Shown in pieces: positions 8,274 to 16,519 of a DNA stretch of 64,000 nt (its first letter is position 1; every line of letters starts with the position of its first letter). Origin of the DNA: Deltaproteobacteria bacterium. GTDB lineage: Bacteria; Myxococcota_A; Polyangia; GCA-2747355; JADLHG01. Under the pieces are notes generated by a model. It searched no databases. It saw only the letters and a program-made list of their open reading frames with translations, and was not told where the DNA came from. The position numbers were made by a program, and so were the translations under genes. The DNA lies in the NCBI GenBank assembly GCA_020848905.1, contig JADLHG010000083.1, positions 146,169 through 210,168 on the forward strand, given 5' to 3'.

Positions 8274-9800
8274 ATGCGCGACGACATCCGCAAGGCTGGC
8301 ATCCGGCACGTGGACGACGTGCAGGCCACGAACCGGGAGCTCCTCGAGCGGGCGCTCCACATGCGCTGCGTGAGCTACCTCGCGCAGGAGAAGGCCAAGC
8401 TTCTGACGCTGACGATCGGCGAGCTGGACCGGAGCCGCCGGGCCGCGACGGGCAGGGCCTCCGCGTTGCGGGTGGAGCGAGACGACCTCACGCGCGAGAA
8501 GGACGCGGCCGAGGTGCGCAACCTGATGCTCGAGGAGCTGCACCGGACGCTCGAGGACCGCGTTCGAGAGCGCACCGCGGCGCTCGAGGCATCCAACCGC
8601 GAGCTCGTGCGCGAGATCCAGGAGCGCAAGCGGGCCGAGGAGGAGCGGGAGCGGCTCTGGGCGCAGCTGCTGCACGCGCAGAAGATGGAGGTCCTCGGGC
8701 AGCTCGCGGCAGGGGTGGCGCACGACTTCAATAACCTCCTCGGCGTGATCGGCGGCTTTGCCGAGCTGGCGCTCGGACGCCTCGACCCCGAGAGCTTCGT
8801 GGCGGAGGACCTGGGGGCGATCCGCGAGGCGACCCAGCGCGCGGTGCTGCTCTCGCGGCAGCTCTTGGCCTTCTCGCGCAAGCAGCCGGCCGAGCTGTGC
8901 GCGGTGAGCCTCGTGCGAGTCGTCGAGGGCCTGGGCAAGCTCCTCCGGCGCACCCTCGGGGACGAGATCACGCTCGAGCTCGCGCTCGAGGGAGCGGAGG
9001 GGCTCAACGTGCGCGGCGACAGCGCGCAGCTCGAGCTGCTGCTGCTGAACCTGGCCGTGAACGCCAGGGACGCCATGCCGCGCGGGGGACGGCTCACGAT
9101 CCGGGTGCGGCGCGGCCCCGAGGAGGGGGCGCCGGGTCCCGAGGGGGAGGGTGGCGACGTCGCCATCGTCGAGGTGACCGACACTGGAGAGGGGATCGAC
9201 CCCGAGCTGCACGAGAGGATCTTCGAGCCCTTCTTCACGACGAAGGGGCCGGCGCATGGCACGGGGCTGGGGCTCGCGACCGTGCGCGAGGTGGCGGTGC
9301 AGCACGGCGGCAGCGTGACCGTGCGGAGCGCGCCGGGGAAGGGCACGACGTTCCTGGTGCGGCTTCCGCTCACCGCGGAGGTCGCGGAGGAGCGGCAGGT
9401 CGTGCGGCCGGCGGTCCTTCCGCGCGGCCGGGAGTGCGTGCTGGTGGTGGACGACGAGCACGCGATCCGAAGGCTGATCCGGGAAACGCTCGCGCCTCTC
9501 GGGTACGACGTGCTGGAGGCCGGTCGCGCCGACGAGGCGCTGGCGCTCCTCCGGGGCGGAGAGCGCACCGTGGACCTCCTGCTGACGGACTTCTTCATGC
9601 CGGAGGTGAACGGCCTCGAGCTGGCCCAGATCGCCTCGCAGCTCAAGCCCCGGCTGCGCGTGGTGCTGATGACGGCGCGGGGGAGCGAGGCGATCTCGGC
9701 GGCTCTCGAGCGGGGCGGAGGCCTCGGTTACGTGTCGAAGCCCTTCTCGCCGGCGCACCTCGCGATCTACGTGCGACGGATCCTCGATCGCGCCGCGTGA
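8274..9800 (+). CDS. Soluble hybrid histidine kinase with C-terminal receiver
   Basis: This 508-residue protein has no membrane segment. Residues 1-60 form an unassigned helical domain and residues 60-130 a long coiled coil. The HisKA H-box is at H150 (AAGVAHDFNNLLG) and the HATPase domain spans about 180-370, with an N-box (LNLAVNARDAMP), DTGEGID and GTGLGLATV. A receiver domain covers 385-508, with acidic pair VVDDEH, phosphoacceptor D439 (LLLTDFFMPE) and conserved K489 (VSKPF). It begins 9 bases after the ODP-like gene, so the two are almost surely one operon. I infer that the cytoplasmic ODP protein supplies the signal, through the N-terminal helices. The kinase ends convergent with the unknown exported gene at 9829, and no terminator was evident between them. 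Confidence 0.85.
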   Translation: MRDDIRKAGIRHVDDVQATNRELLERALHMRCVSYLAQEKAKLLTLTIGELDRSRRAATGRASALRVERDDLTREKDAAEVRNLMLEELHRTLEDRVRERTAALEASNRELVREIQERKRAEEERERLWAQLLHAQKMEVLGQLAAGVAHDFNNLLGVIGGFAELALGRLDPESFVAEDLGAIREATQRAVLLSRQLLAFSRKQPAELCAVSLVRVVEGLGKLLRRTLGDEITLELALEGAEGLNVRGDSAQLELLLLNLAVNARDAMPRGGRLTIRVRRGPEEGAPGPEGEGGDVAIVEVTDTGEGIDPELHERIFEPFFTTKGPAHGTGLGLATVREVAVQHGGSVTVRSAPGKGTTFLVRLPLTAEVAEERQVVRPAVLPRGRECVLVVDDEHAIRRLIRETLAPLGYDVLEAGRADEALALLRGGERTVDLLLTDFFMPEVNGLELAQIASQLKPRLRVVLMTARGSEAISAALERGGGLGYVSKPFSPAHLAIYVRRILDRAA

Positions 9801-9828
9801 GGCGTGCGGATTCTTGGGGTTGGGGCCT

Positions 9829-10818
9829 CTACTTGCCGAACGACGCGGCGGCCAGCTTGAGCATGCCGCCCACCCCCCAGGAGCGCGCGAGCTCGTGATT
9901 CTCGACGGCGAGCAGGGCGCGACCGAACGCCCCCAGCTTCCCGGCGGCGATCCAGGTGGGGCCTTCGTTCTGTCGGTAGCTGTAGACCCCCACGCTGAAG
10001 GGGAAGCGTCGCATGTCGTGCCCCGAGCTCAGGTGGAGTCCCTCCTTGACCACGTGCGGCCGGATCCCCTCGAAGAACACCTGATGCAGCCACTGGCCCG
10101 TGGCGCCCTCGGGATGGTGCGGGTTTCCGTCGCTGCTGTTCCAGAGCTGCTCCAGAGTGAGCGGCCAGACCTTGGAGTCACCCGAGATCTTCACGACCAC
10201 GGTCCTCTTCGCATCGATGGGGCGTTCGAGCGGGGTCCCGTTCGCCTGATGCGTGGCCTTCACCGAGTAGTTCACGACGAAGAACCCGGGCTTGACCTGC
10301 ACCACGCGGGCGGATTCGGTGAACCTCACCGGCGCGCCGAGGTAATCGCCGGCCCACCAGAGGCTGGTGGAGGTCTGCTCGTTGCGTAGCTCCGCCACGC
10401 CGTGCTTGCTGAGGGCCATCGAGAGCGGGCCCGCGTGGACGCCCGTCGTGAGGCTGCGCTGCCAGCCCTTGCCGGTGCCGGGTACCGAGGCCCGCCAGGC
10501 TCCGCGCGTCACCTCGCCCGGCTTCCACTCGTAGCGATACCAGCTCGCCTGCTCGCCCCTGGCGCCGGCGAGGGCGTACTCCGAGACGGGCAGGTCTCCG
10601 ATGTCACGCACCTTGGCGCCCTCACCGGTCGTGGGCAGCAACCGCACGCCCAGCCGGATGGCGGCCCCAGAGTAGCCTCGCTCGCGCATGGTCTGCCGGT
10701 AGGCGGTACGCGCCGAGCCGGCGGCGTCGGTGACGGGGGCCGGCTTCTGCTCCTTGGCCGCGGCGGGCCAGGCGAGCGCGAGCATCGGCAAGAGAATCCA
10801 TCGGTGGTGACGACGCAT
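9829..10818 (-). CDS. Exported protein of unknown function
   Basis: I chose ATG 10818, preceded by AGGAG (10827-10832), over a longer frame to 10923. The chosen start gives a standard signal peptide (MRRHHRWILLPMLALAWPAAA). The mature 305 residues look beta-rich with many Trp and Tyr, for example SWYRYEWKPGEVTRGAW and VNYSVKATHQANGTP. No catalytic motif or repeat was recognised and there are essentially no Cys residues. It sits alone between convergent and codirectional neighbours and has no obvious operon partner: the M23 gene upstream on the same strand ends 155 bases before this start. Periplasmic or outer-membrane-associated location is inferred from the signal peptide only. Confidence 0.6.
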   Translation of the reverse strand: MRRHHRWILLPMLALAWPAAAKEQKPAPVTDAAGSARTAYRQTMRERGYSGAAIRLGVRLLPTTGEGAKVRDIGDLPVSEYALAGARGEQASWYRYEWKPGEVTRGAWRASVPGTGKGWQRSLTTGVHAGPLSMALSKHGVAELRNEQTSTSLWWAGDYLGAPVRFTESARVVQVKPGFFVVNYSVKATHQANGTPLERPIDAKRTVVVKISGDSKVWPLTLEQLWNSSDGNPHHPEGATGQWLHQVFFEGIRPHVVKEGLHLSSGHDMRRFPFSVGVYSYRQNEGPTWIAAGKLGAFGRALLAVENHELARSWGVGGMLKLAAASFGK

Positions 10819-10973
10819 GGGAGCTTCTCCTGGAGGCGACCGGGCCCACGAGGCGCCGGGCGGGCGCTCGAGGGCTAGCGGGGTCGACAACTGCATGCCT
10901 CGGGCCAACGCGCGTCCTGGCAAGTGTTGGAAATTCGGCAGGCGCGAGGCCTGGCCCCTTCGGCGCTGAGTGG

Positions 10974-11879
10974 CTACACGCGCCGGCGCCGGCGAGACAC
11001 GGTCGACCAGAGGAGTGCCAGCAGGAGCAGAGGAATCGAGAGCGGGAGCGTCCCCTCGGCCCCCGCCGAGCAGCCGCCGTAGAGCCGGGTCGTGAGCGGA
11101 TCGAGCTGCGTTCGATCGTCGCCGTCCCCCGCGGGAGCCTTCCCGCCGAGGTCCGCGAGCGGTCGGGCGTCGCGCGCCAGGGGCATCGCGTCGGCCGGAG
11201 GTGGAGAGACTCCCCGATCGCGAGGCAGCGTGACGCCGGCATCGGGCGGCGGCGGGGCGACGCAGCCCACCGTCAGGCGCTGGCCCGCTTTCAGCCCGGT
11301 CGCGCCGCTCAGGGGCTCGGGCTGGAGCGCCGTGCCCGAGAAGGTGTCCCCCCCTTTGCGCAGGACGAAGTGGAGGTGGGCGATGCTCTGCCCGCCGGAC
11401 TGGCCGAGCGCGCCGATCGTATCTCCTGTCTTCACGCGCGCCCCCTGGCTCACCGCCGTGCTCTGCAGGTGCGCATAGAGCGTGGTGTAGACCCTGTCGC
11501 TGGTCTCGTGGCGCAGCAGGACGGCATAGCCGTAGCCGCCGTTCGTCAGACCCGCGAAGGCCACGACTCCGTCGGCGGCCGCGGTCACCGGCTTGCCGAG
11601 GCCCTTCGGCGCCTGGTTGTAGTCGCCGCCCACGTCGGCGACGAAGGAGTAGTTGAGGTCTATGGCGTAGACGTCGGGGCCCGAGTGGAAGCCCGAGCAG
11701 CTCGACCCGCTCGGGCCTATGCCGCTATAGCCGCAGTAGAGGCGATAGACCGTCCCGCAGGGGAAGGGGGCGCGAAGCTCGAAGCCGGCCGGGAGCGCGC
11801 GGGCCGGTCGGGCCGACAGCGCGACGACGCCGACGGCGAGCCCGAAGCACGCGACGATCCCAAGGGGGCGCAGGCCCAA
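10974..11879 (-). CDS. Exported LytM/M23-type peptidase with MYXO-CTERM-like anchor
   Basis: A signal peptide (cleavage near ARA, residue 28) leads into an M23 (LytM) domain at about residues 35-200. The zinc ligand pattern is visible: H65 within HSGPDVYAIDLN, then YAH137 and AHLH170 (H-x-H). The core phrase GYGYAVLLRHE...VYTTLYAHL is typical. M23 enzymes are metallo-endopeptidases that cut peptidoglycan crosslinks. A linker rich in Asp/Pro (APPPPDAGV..., DARPLADLGG) follows. The C-terminus is MYXO-CTERM-like: GGCSAG, a hydrophobic run and SRRRRRV. This suggests surface rather than soluble periplasmic location. Which of D69 or D74 is the zinc ligand is not clear by eye. Cell-wall remodelling or predation are possible uses. 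Confidence 0.8.
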   Translation of the reverse strand: MGLRPLGIVACFGLAVGVVALSARPARALPAGFELRAPFPCGTVYRLYCGYSGIGPSGSSCSGFHSGPDVYAIDLNYSFVADVGGDYNQAPKGLGKPVTAAADGVVAFAGLTNGGYGYAVLLRHETSDRVYTTLYAHLQSTAVSQGARVKTGDTIGALGQSGGQSIAHLHFVLRKGGDTFSGTALQPEPLSGATGLKAGQRLTVGCVAPPPPDAGVTLPRDRGVSPPPADAMPLARDARPLADLGGKAPAGDGDDRTQLDPLTTRLYGGCSAGAEGTLPLSIPLLLLALLWSTVSRRRRRV

Positions 11880-11913
11880 GATCGGTTCCTCCGACGGCGA
11901 TGGTCCGACCCGT

Positions 11914-13659
11914 CTAGCACGGGGGCCGGCCGTTCGGCAACGGACGGCACCGGCGGCGTTCGGCCCACTCGAGCATCGCCTCGCGTGCCTCGGCGAGCGG
12001 CACCGAACCGAGGCTGAGCAGCTTGGCGTGGAACGCGCGTTCGTCGTAGTGCCGACCGAGCGTCTTTCGCACGGCTTCGCGGAGCGCGAGCAGCTGGGTC
12101 TTGCCCACGTAGTAGGCGAGGGCCTGGGCGGGCTCGGCGACGTAGCGCTCGATCTCGGCCTTGGCGGCGGTGCGCGAGGTGAAGGCGTTGCGCTGGAAAT
12201 AGGCCGTGGCGGCCGTTGGTGAAAGGGTGCCCGTGTGCAGGCCCGTATCCACCACGAGCCGCGCCGCGCGCCAGAGCTGTCCGACGAGAAACCCCACGCG
12301 CTCCTCGGGGCTGAAGGCTCCCTGCTCGTCGCGCCACTGCTCGGCGTAGAGGGCCCAACCTTCGTCGAAGGCGGTGAACGAGGCCTCGCGCCGGTACTTG
12401 GGTAGCCCTTTCTGCCGCATCGCCACGACCGCCGCGAGATGGTGGCCGCCCCAGACCTCGTGCGTGGCGAGCGTGGCGAGCTCGTGCCGGAGCTGCTGTC
12501 CGAGCAGCGGACCGACGTTGATCTGCATCTCGCCCACCAGCTTGCTCGGCGGGCCGGGTTTGAGCCAGTAGAGCGCGGCGGTGGTGGTCTCCATGTAGCT
12601 CGGCACCGGCGCCACCTCCACGCGGCTCTTCGGCAGCGGGGCCATCTTGCGGGCCACGCGCCGGGCGTGCGCGATCTCTCCCTTCACGGCGCCGAGGAGC
12701 GCGTCAGCCGTGCCGAAGTGGTTGGCGCGGCGCGCCCGGAGCTTGGCCAGCGCCTCCTCCACCGAGCGGGCGCTGGGTTCGACGGTGCGCGCCACCTTCC
12801 AGAGCTCGCCGCGGAGCCGCTCGACCTCGGTGCGACCCCAGGCGTGAAGCTCCTCGGGCGAGGCGTGGTCGGGCCCGAGGTGCGCGGCCATGTGGCGCAG
12901 GTAGACCTCGCGGTCGGCACCGACCTTCCCGCCGCGGGGGAGGACGCGCTTCGCCAGGTGGGTCGCGAGGCGCCGGTGGGCCGGCAGAACGTTCTCGCGC
13001 AGCAGGTCGCGGAGCTCGGCCTGGAGCGCCGGGAGCTCGGGACGACCGGCGAGGCTCTCCGCGAGCTCCCGCTCGAGGGCCAGAAATGGGTTGCGATCGG
13101 CGCGACGGCTCACGAGCGGCGCCAGGGTGGCGAGCGCGGAGCGGATGGCGAGCTTGGGACCCACGGTGCCGGCGGCCAGCGCCTGGTTTTGCAGCTCGAG
13201 GAAGCCGTCGACGTAGCGGCTCGTGCGTGCGAGGACGGTCAGCGTGCGCCGCCAACCGGCCACCGAGCTGCGGTCGAGCTCGTCGAGCGCGTCCACGATG
13301 CCCGTCACGCCGACGAAGCCGTGGAGGTCGCGCACCGTCCAGCCTTGCGTGAGCGCCTCGCGCTGGCTCGCGAAGTCGGCCTTGAGCATGCGGTACGTGA
13401 TGCGCCCCTGCGCGTCGAGCCGGGCCGGGTCGACTCGGGCCAGGCGCTCCTCGTAGTGGGAGAGGGCGCGCAGCCAGGCCGAGAAGGACTGCGCGCTCAG
13501 GGTGGGCCGGAGGGTCTGTCGCCGGAGCGCGCGGGTGTACGCGTCGGCGACGGCGTTCACCGCCTGGACCGCGCCAGGCCGCGCCCACGCGGGGGCTTGC
13601 CCGCAGCAGAGGAGCAGCGCAGCGAGCAGGCAGACGGTGGGTCGGGACGCGCGTCGCAT
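11914..13659 (-). CDS. DUF885-family exported metallopeptidase-like protein
   Basis: The protein is about 581 residues with an N-terminal signal (RPTVCLLAALLLCCGQAPAWA). Family hallmark: HEVWGGHH near residue 400, matching the HExxPGHH-type zinc motif of DUF885, with Pro replaced by Gly. Other family-like features are the mostly helical build, the phrase QINVGPLLGQQLRHELATLATHE split over the motif, and a downstream FDEGWALYAE, whose Glu is the usual third ligand. DUF885 proteins are putative carboxypeptidases. The start is ATG 13659 or ATG 13680; I favour 13659 because the shorter N-terminus is a better signal peptide, though neither has a clear Shine-Dalgarno. The divergent FHA gene lies 204 bases away. 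Confidence 0.8.
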   Translation of the reverse strand: MRRASRPTVCLLAALLLCCGQAPAWARPGAVQAVNAVADAYTRALRRQTLRPTLSAQSFSAWLRALSHYEERLARVDPARLDAQGRITYRMLKADFASQREALTQGWTVRDLHGFVGVTGIVDALDELDRSSVAGWRRTLTVLARTSRYVDGFLELQNQALAAGTVGPKLAIRSALATLAPLVSRRADRNPFLALERELAESLAGRPELPALQAELRDLLRENVLPAHRRLATHLAKRVLPRGGKVGADREVYLRHMAAHLGPDHASPEELHAWGRTEVERLRGELWKVARTVEPSARSVEEALAKLRARRANHFGTADALLGAVKGEIAHARRVARKMAPLPKSRVEVAPVPSYMETTTAALYWLKPGPPSKLVGEMQINVGPLLGQQLRHELATLATHEVWGGHHLAAVVAMRQKGLPKYRREASFTAFDEGWALYAEQWRDEQGAFSPEERVGFLVGQLWRAARLVVDTGLHTGTLSPTAATAYFQRNAFTSRTAAKAEIERYVAEPAQALAYYVGKTQLLALREAVRKTLGRHYDERAFHAKLLSLGSVPLAEAREAMLEWAERRRCRPLPNGRPPC

Positions 13660-13863
13660 GGGGCATGTGGAGTAGAGCATTCGTCGTGCCAGGGCTAGGT
13701 CCCTGGATTCCCACGGGTCGGTGGCGCGGCCCTGGCTCCGGGAGTGGCCGGTGGTGCGGGGCAGGGGCGTGCTGGTTTGCGCTCGTTAGGACCGCTAAAA
13801 TACACGGAGAGGGTCGAGAACCGTGCGCGTGGCGTTCCGCCTGCAAGAAAGCTCGTCCAGCCC

Positions 13864-14547
13864 ATGAACCTCCGCGCGACCGTCGACGAGTTGGTGGTCG
13901 AGTACCGGCGGTTGTCCAAGGACGAGCGTCGGGCCAAGAGCTATCTGCCGGCGCTCGTGGGGATCGGGAAGGTCGCCAACCTCGTCGAGGAGGAGGACTT
14001 CGAGGGGCGCACGCGCAGCGTGGATCTCTTCGGTGGTGAGGTGACGCCCGAGGGGGTCGATCAGGCGGCGGCGGACGCGCACACCACGGGCACCACGTCG
14101 GAGGACTTCCGCGCCGAGCCCTGCAATATCACCGACGGGGTCTGGTTCATCCCGCGGAGCGACCAGCCGGTGCACCTCGGTCGCACACGCGACAACGCCA
14201 TCGTCATCCCCGAGTACTCCGTCTCGCGGCATCACTGCTGCTTTCGCTGGCTGACCGCCACGCAGCTCGCCATCGAGGAGAGCGAGGCCTACAACGAGCT
14301 CTGGGTCGACCGCCGGATGCTCGAGGACGGCAAGCGCCACGTGCTGCGTGGCGGCGAGTCGGTCGCGCTCGGGAAGTACCTCTTTCGCTTCCTCTACGGC
14401 TCGGGCATCGAGCGGCTGATCCAGACCCGCTTCCTCGTGGTGGGCGCCGACGGCACGCTGGATGTCGCCGAGACGGTGACTCGCGCCAGCGAGCCCGCCG
14501 AGCCGCCCAAGAAGGGCGGCTTCTTCAGCAAGCTCTTCGGCAAGTAG
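13864..14547 (+). CDS. FHA-domain protein
   Basis: The 227-residue protein starts at ATG 13864. Residues 1-45 are helical and charged, perhaps a protein-interaction module. The FHA domain spans about residues 85-185 with the core phosphothreonine-binding residues: G106-R107 (HLGRTRDNAIV), S121 and H124 (YSVSRHHCCF). FHA domains bind phosphothreonine peptides, so this may be read-out of Ser/Thr kinase signalling, which is abundant in myxobacteria. The tail PKKGGFFSKLFGK is basic and could touch membrane. A longer frame to 13744 exists but has no Shine-Dalgarno and overlaps the promoter region; a TAAAAT hexamer at 13796-13801 could be a -10 element. No kinase gene is adjacent. Confidence 0.8.
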   Translation: MNLRATVDELVVEYRRLSKDERRAKSYLPALVGIGKVANLVEEEDFEGRTRSVDLFGGEVTPEGVDQAAADAHTTGTTSEDFRAEPCNITDGVWFIPRSDQPVHLGRTRDNAIVIPEYSVSRHHCCFRWLTATQLAIEESEAYNELWVDRRMLEDGKRHVLRGGESVALGKYLFRFLYGSGIERLIQTRFLVVGADGTLDVAETVTRASEPAEPPKKGGFFSKLFGK

Positions 14548-14593
14548 CGCGCTGAAGGTACCGCGGCGCTTCGACCGGGTCCCTGCGTGCCGG

Positions 14594-15211
14594 TCAGGAC
14601 AGCGTCACCACCGGGACGCCGATCCGGGTAGCCAGCGCCGCCGCGGCGCGCGTCGTCCAGCCCTCGTAGATCCCCCAGGGGTCGTCGGCCCAGGGCGCGA
14701 GCAGGTCGATCGCCGAGAGCACCCCCACGAGCCGGTTGTCGTCGAGCACCAGCCGGACCCGACTGGCCGAGCGGTAGGCGTAGCCCTCGGCCTGCACCGC
14801 GCGCACCGAGCCGACGGGGATGCGGCGTGCTGCGCCGACCCGCGGATGGAGCGAGAGGTCTTTGTGCGTGGCCACGCAGCGTAGCCCTCCCCGGTCGAAG
14901 AGCTCGATCACCTCCGTTCCCTCGGTCCAGGCGACTTTCCACGGCGTCTGGAACATGAAGTCGAGGCCTCCCGGCAACACCCTGCCCCGCTGCTCCAGAG
15001 CGGCCCGCAACGGGGCGACGTCCTCGTCTCCCACGTACCCGTGCCACAGCAGGTGCGGCCGCTTGTTCCCCTCGAGCTGCAGCAACCCGAGGCGAGTCAT
15101 TCCTTCCACGACCCAGGTGCCGCTCCCGAGGAGCGCGCGTCCCCCCTGCCACACAGCTCCGATGGCCGCCAAGGCCTCGGCCACGGAATATCGATGTACG
15201 GGTGCGGTCAC
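14594..15211 (-). CDS. Cytoplasmic protein of unknown function
   Basis: The GTG at 15211 gives 205 residues with no signal peptide or membrane segment. The C-terminal half contains phrases such as IPVGSVRAVQAEGYAYRSAS and VRLVLDDNRLVGVLSAIDLL. These suggest a beta-rich fold, possibly two-lobed, but I cannot assign it. It lies 48 bases downstream of the second MacB-type permease on the same strand, so it may be the last gene of the export operon. That position is the only hint to function. It faces the FHA gene convergently, with a short GACCGG/CCGGTC hairpin between the two stop codons (14573-14595). Confidence 0.5.
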   Translation of the reverse strand: MTAPVHRYSVAEALAAIGAVWQGGRALLGSGTWVVEGMTRLGLLQLEGNKRPHLLWHGYVGDEDVAPLRAALEQRGRVLPGGLDFMFQTPWKVAWTEGTEVIELFDRGGLRCVATHKDLSLHPRVGAARRIPVGSVRAVQAEGYAYRSASRVRLVLDDNRLVGVLSAIDLLAPWADDPWGIYEGWTTRAAAALATRIGVPVVTLS

Positions 15212-15259
15212 GGCAAGTGCTCTGCCTCTCTCGGCGAGGTGTGGATCGCCTCGCGCCGC

Positions 15260-16516
15260 CTATTCGTACCGCAGCGCCTCGACCGGATCCATGCGCGCCG
15301 CCCGCCACGCGGGGTAGAGCCCGAAGAGCATGCCGACGAAGAGACTGCTGCCGAGGCCCAGCGCGAAGGCCCAGAGTTCGTAGTGCGCGTTCCAGGCGCC
15401 GAGCCAGGCGGCGAGCCCCTTCGTCACGAGGAAGACCAGCGCCGCCCCGCCGACGACCCCGATCGTGCCGCCGACCGCCGAGACGATCGCGGCCTCGACG
15501 AGGAACTGGCGCAGGATGTTGCCCGGCGTCGCACCGAGGGAGCGGCGGATCCCGATCTCGCGCGTCCGCTCGGTCACCGTGACCAGCATGATGTTCATGA
15601 TGTTGATGCCGCCCACGAAGAGCGAGAGCGCCGCAGTGCAGAGCATGAGCACGTTGATCACGAGGAAGATGAGCCGCTCCTGCTCCTTCTGGCCCTTGTC
15701 GTTGCCCGAGAGGCGGAAGTTCTCCACGCCGTGGTGGCGCCGCGTGAGCACGCTCGTCACGAGCCGCTCGGTTTGCACGAGCCGTTCCATCAGCGGCTCC
15801 TGGGCGGGGAGGAGTCGCACGTAGAGCTCGTCGATGCGCCGCGTGTGCCGGATCGAGGCGGCGAAGGTCGTCGCCGGCACGACGACGCGGCGGTCCCACA
15901 TCCAGATCCCCGGGCCTGCTACCAGCGGCGGCTTGCGCTTGAGCACCCCCACCACCTCCCAGCGCAGGCCCGAGACCTGGAGCGAGATGCCCGAGAGGCT
16001 CGCGGGTGCGCCGAGGAGCTCGCGCCAGACCTCGTCGCCCACCACGCAGACGCGTGCGCGACGCTCGAGGTCGTGCGCGTCGATGAAACGACCCCGGGCG
16101 AGCTCCACCCGGTAGAGCGAGAGCGCGCGGTCCGAAGCGCCGAGCACGAGGACGCGCTTTTTGCGGGTGCCGGCCCGTGCCCAGCGGCCCCAGTCGAAGA
16201 GCTCGGCCTCGGTTCGCGCCCGACCGATGGACTCGCTCCCGTCGAGCGCGTCGGCGTCGGCGAACTCGAGCCGCCGCGCGGTACGGCCTCGCTGCCGGGG
16301 TGGCGCTTCGCTGCTTCGCACCTCGATCACGTCGGCGTCGGCGATGAACTGATTGGTCGAGAGCAGGGCCTCCTTGCCCCCCGCGAGCAGCCCCGAGAGG
16401 AGCACCATCGAGCCGGCACCGATGATCATGCCGAGCAGAGTGAGGAGGCTGCGCCCCTTGTTGTGGCGGAAGGTGTGCAGCACCGTGGCGAGCTGGTCGG
16501 CGAGGGCGGTCCACAT
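15260..16516 (-). CDS. MacB-type ABC transporter permease (FtsX family)
   Basis: This 418-residue protein has the MacB_PCD-FtsX layout. A first membrane helix follows the basic phrase RHNKGRSLLTLLGMIIGAGS. A periplasmic MacB-type domain covers about residues 50-280, and three C-terminal membrane helices begin near LCTAALSLFVGGINIMNIM. The family phrase TERTREIGIRRSLGATPGNI is between the second and third helices. The protein ends in DPVEALRYE, which is typical of FtsX permeases. It lies 3 bases after the previous permease and lacks its own ATPase domain, so it must use the ATPase encoded at 20225-21025. With the neighbouring permease it probably forms a heterodimer that drives mechanotransmission rather than ordinary transmembrane transport. 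Confidence 0.9.
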   Translation of the reverse strand: MWTALADQLATVLHTFRHNKGRSLLTLLGMIIGAGSMVLLSGLLAGGKEALLSTNQFIADADVIEVRSSEAPPRQRGRTARRLEFADADALDGSESIGRARTEAELFDWGRWARAGTRKKRVLVLGASDRALSLYRVELARGRFIDAHDLERRARVCVVGDEVWRELLGAPASLSGISLQVSGLRWEVVGVLKRKPPLVAGPGIWMWDRRVVVPATTFAASIRHTRRIDELYVRLLPAQEPLMERLVQTERLVTSVLTRRHHGVENFRLSGNDKGQKEQERLIFLVINVLMLCTAALSLFVGGINIMNIMLVTVTERTREIGIRRSLGATPGNILRQFLVEAAIVSAVGGTIGVVGGAALVFLVTKGLAAWLGAWNAHYELWAFALGLGSSLFVGMLFGLYPAWRAARMDPVEALRYE

Positions 16517-16519
16517 GCG

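Noticed and set aside
14573..14595. GACCGG/CCGGTC hairpin as a terminator between convergent genes
   Set aside because: The stem is only six base pairs, overlaps the stop codon of one gene and has no U-tract, so it could easily be chance in this GC content.
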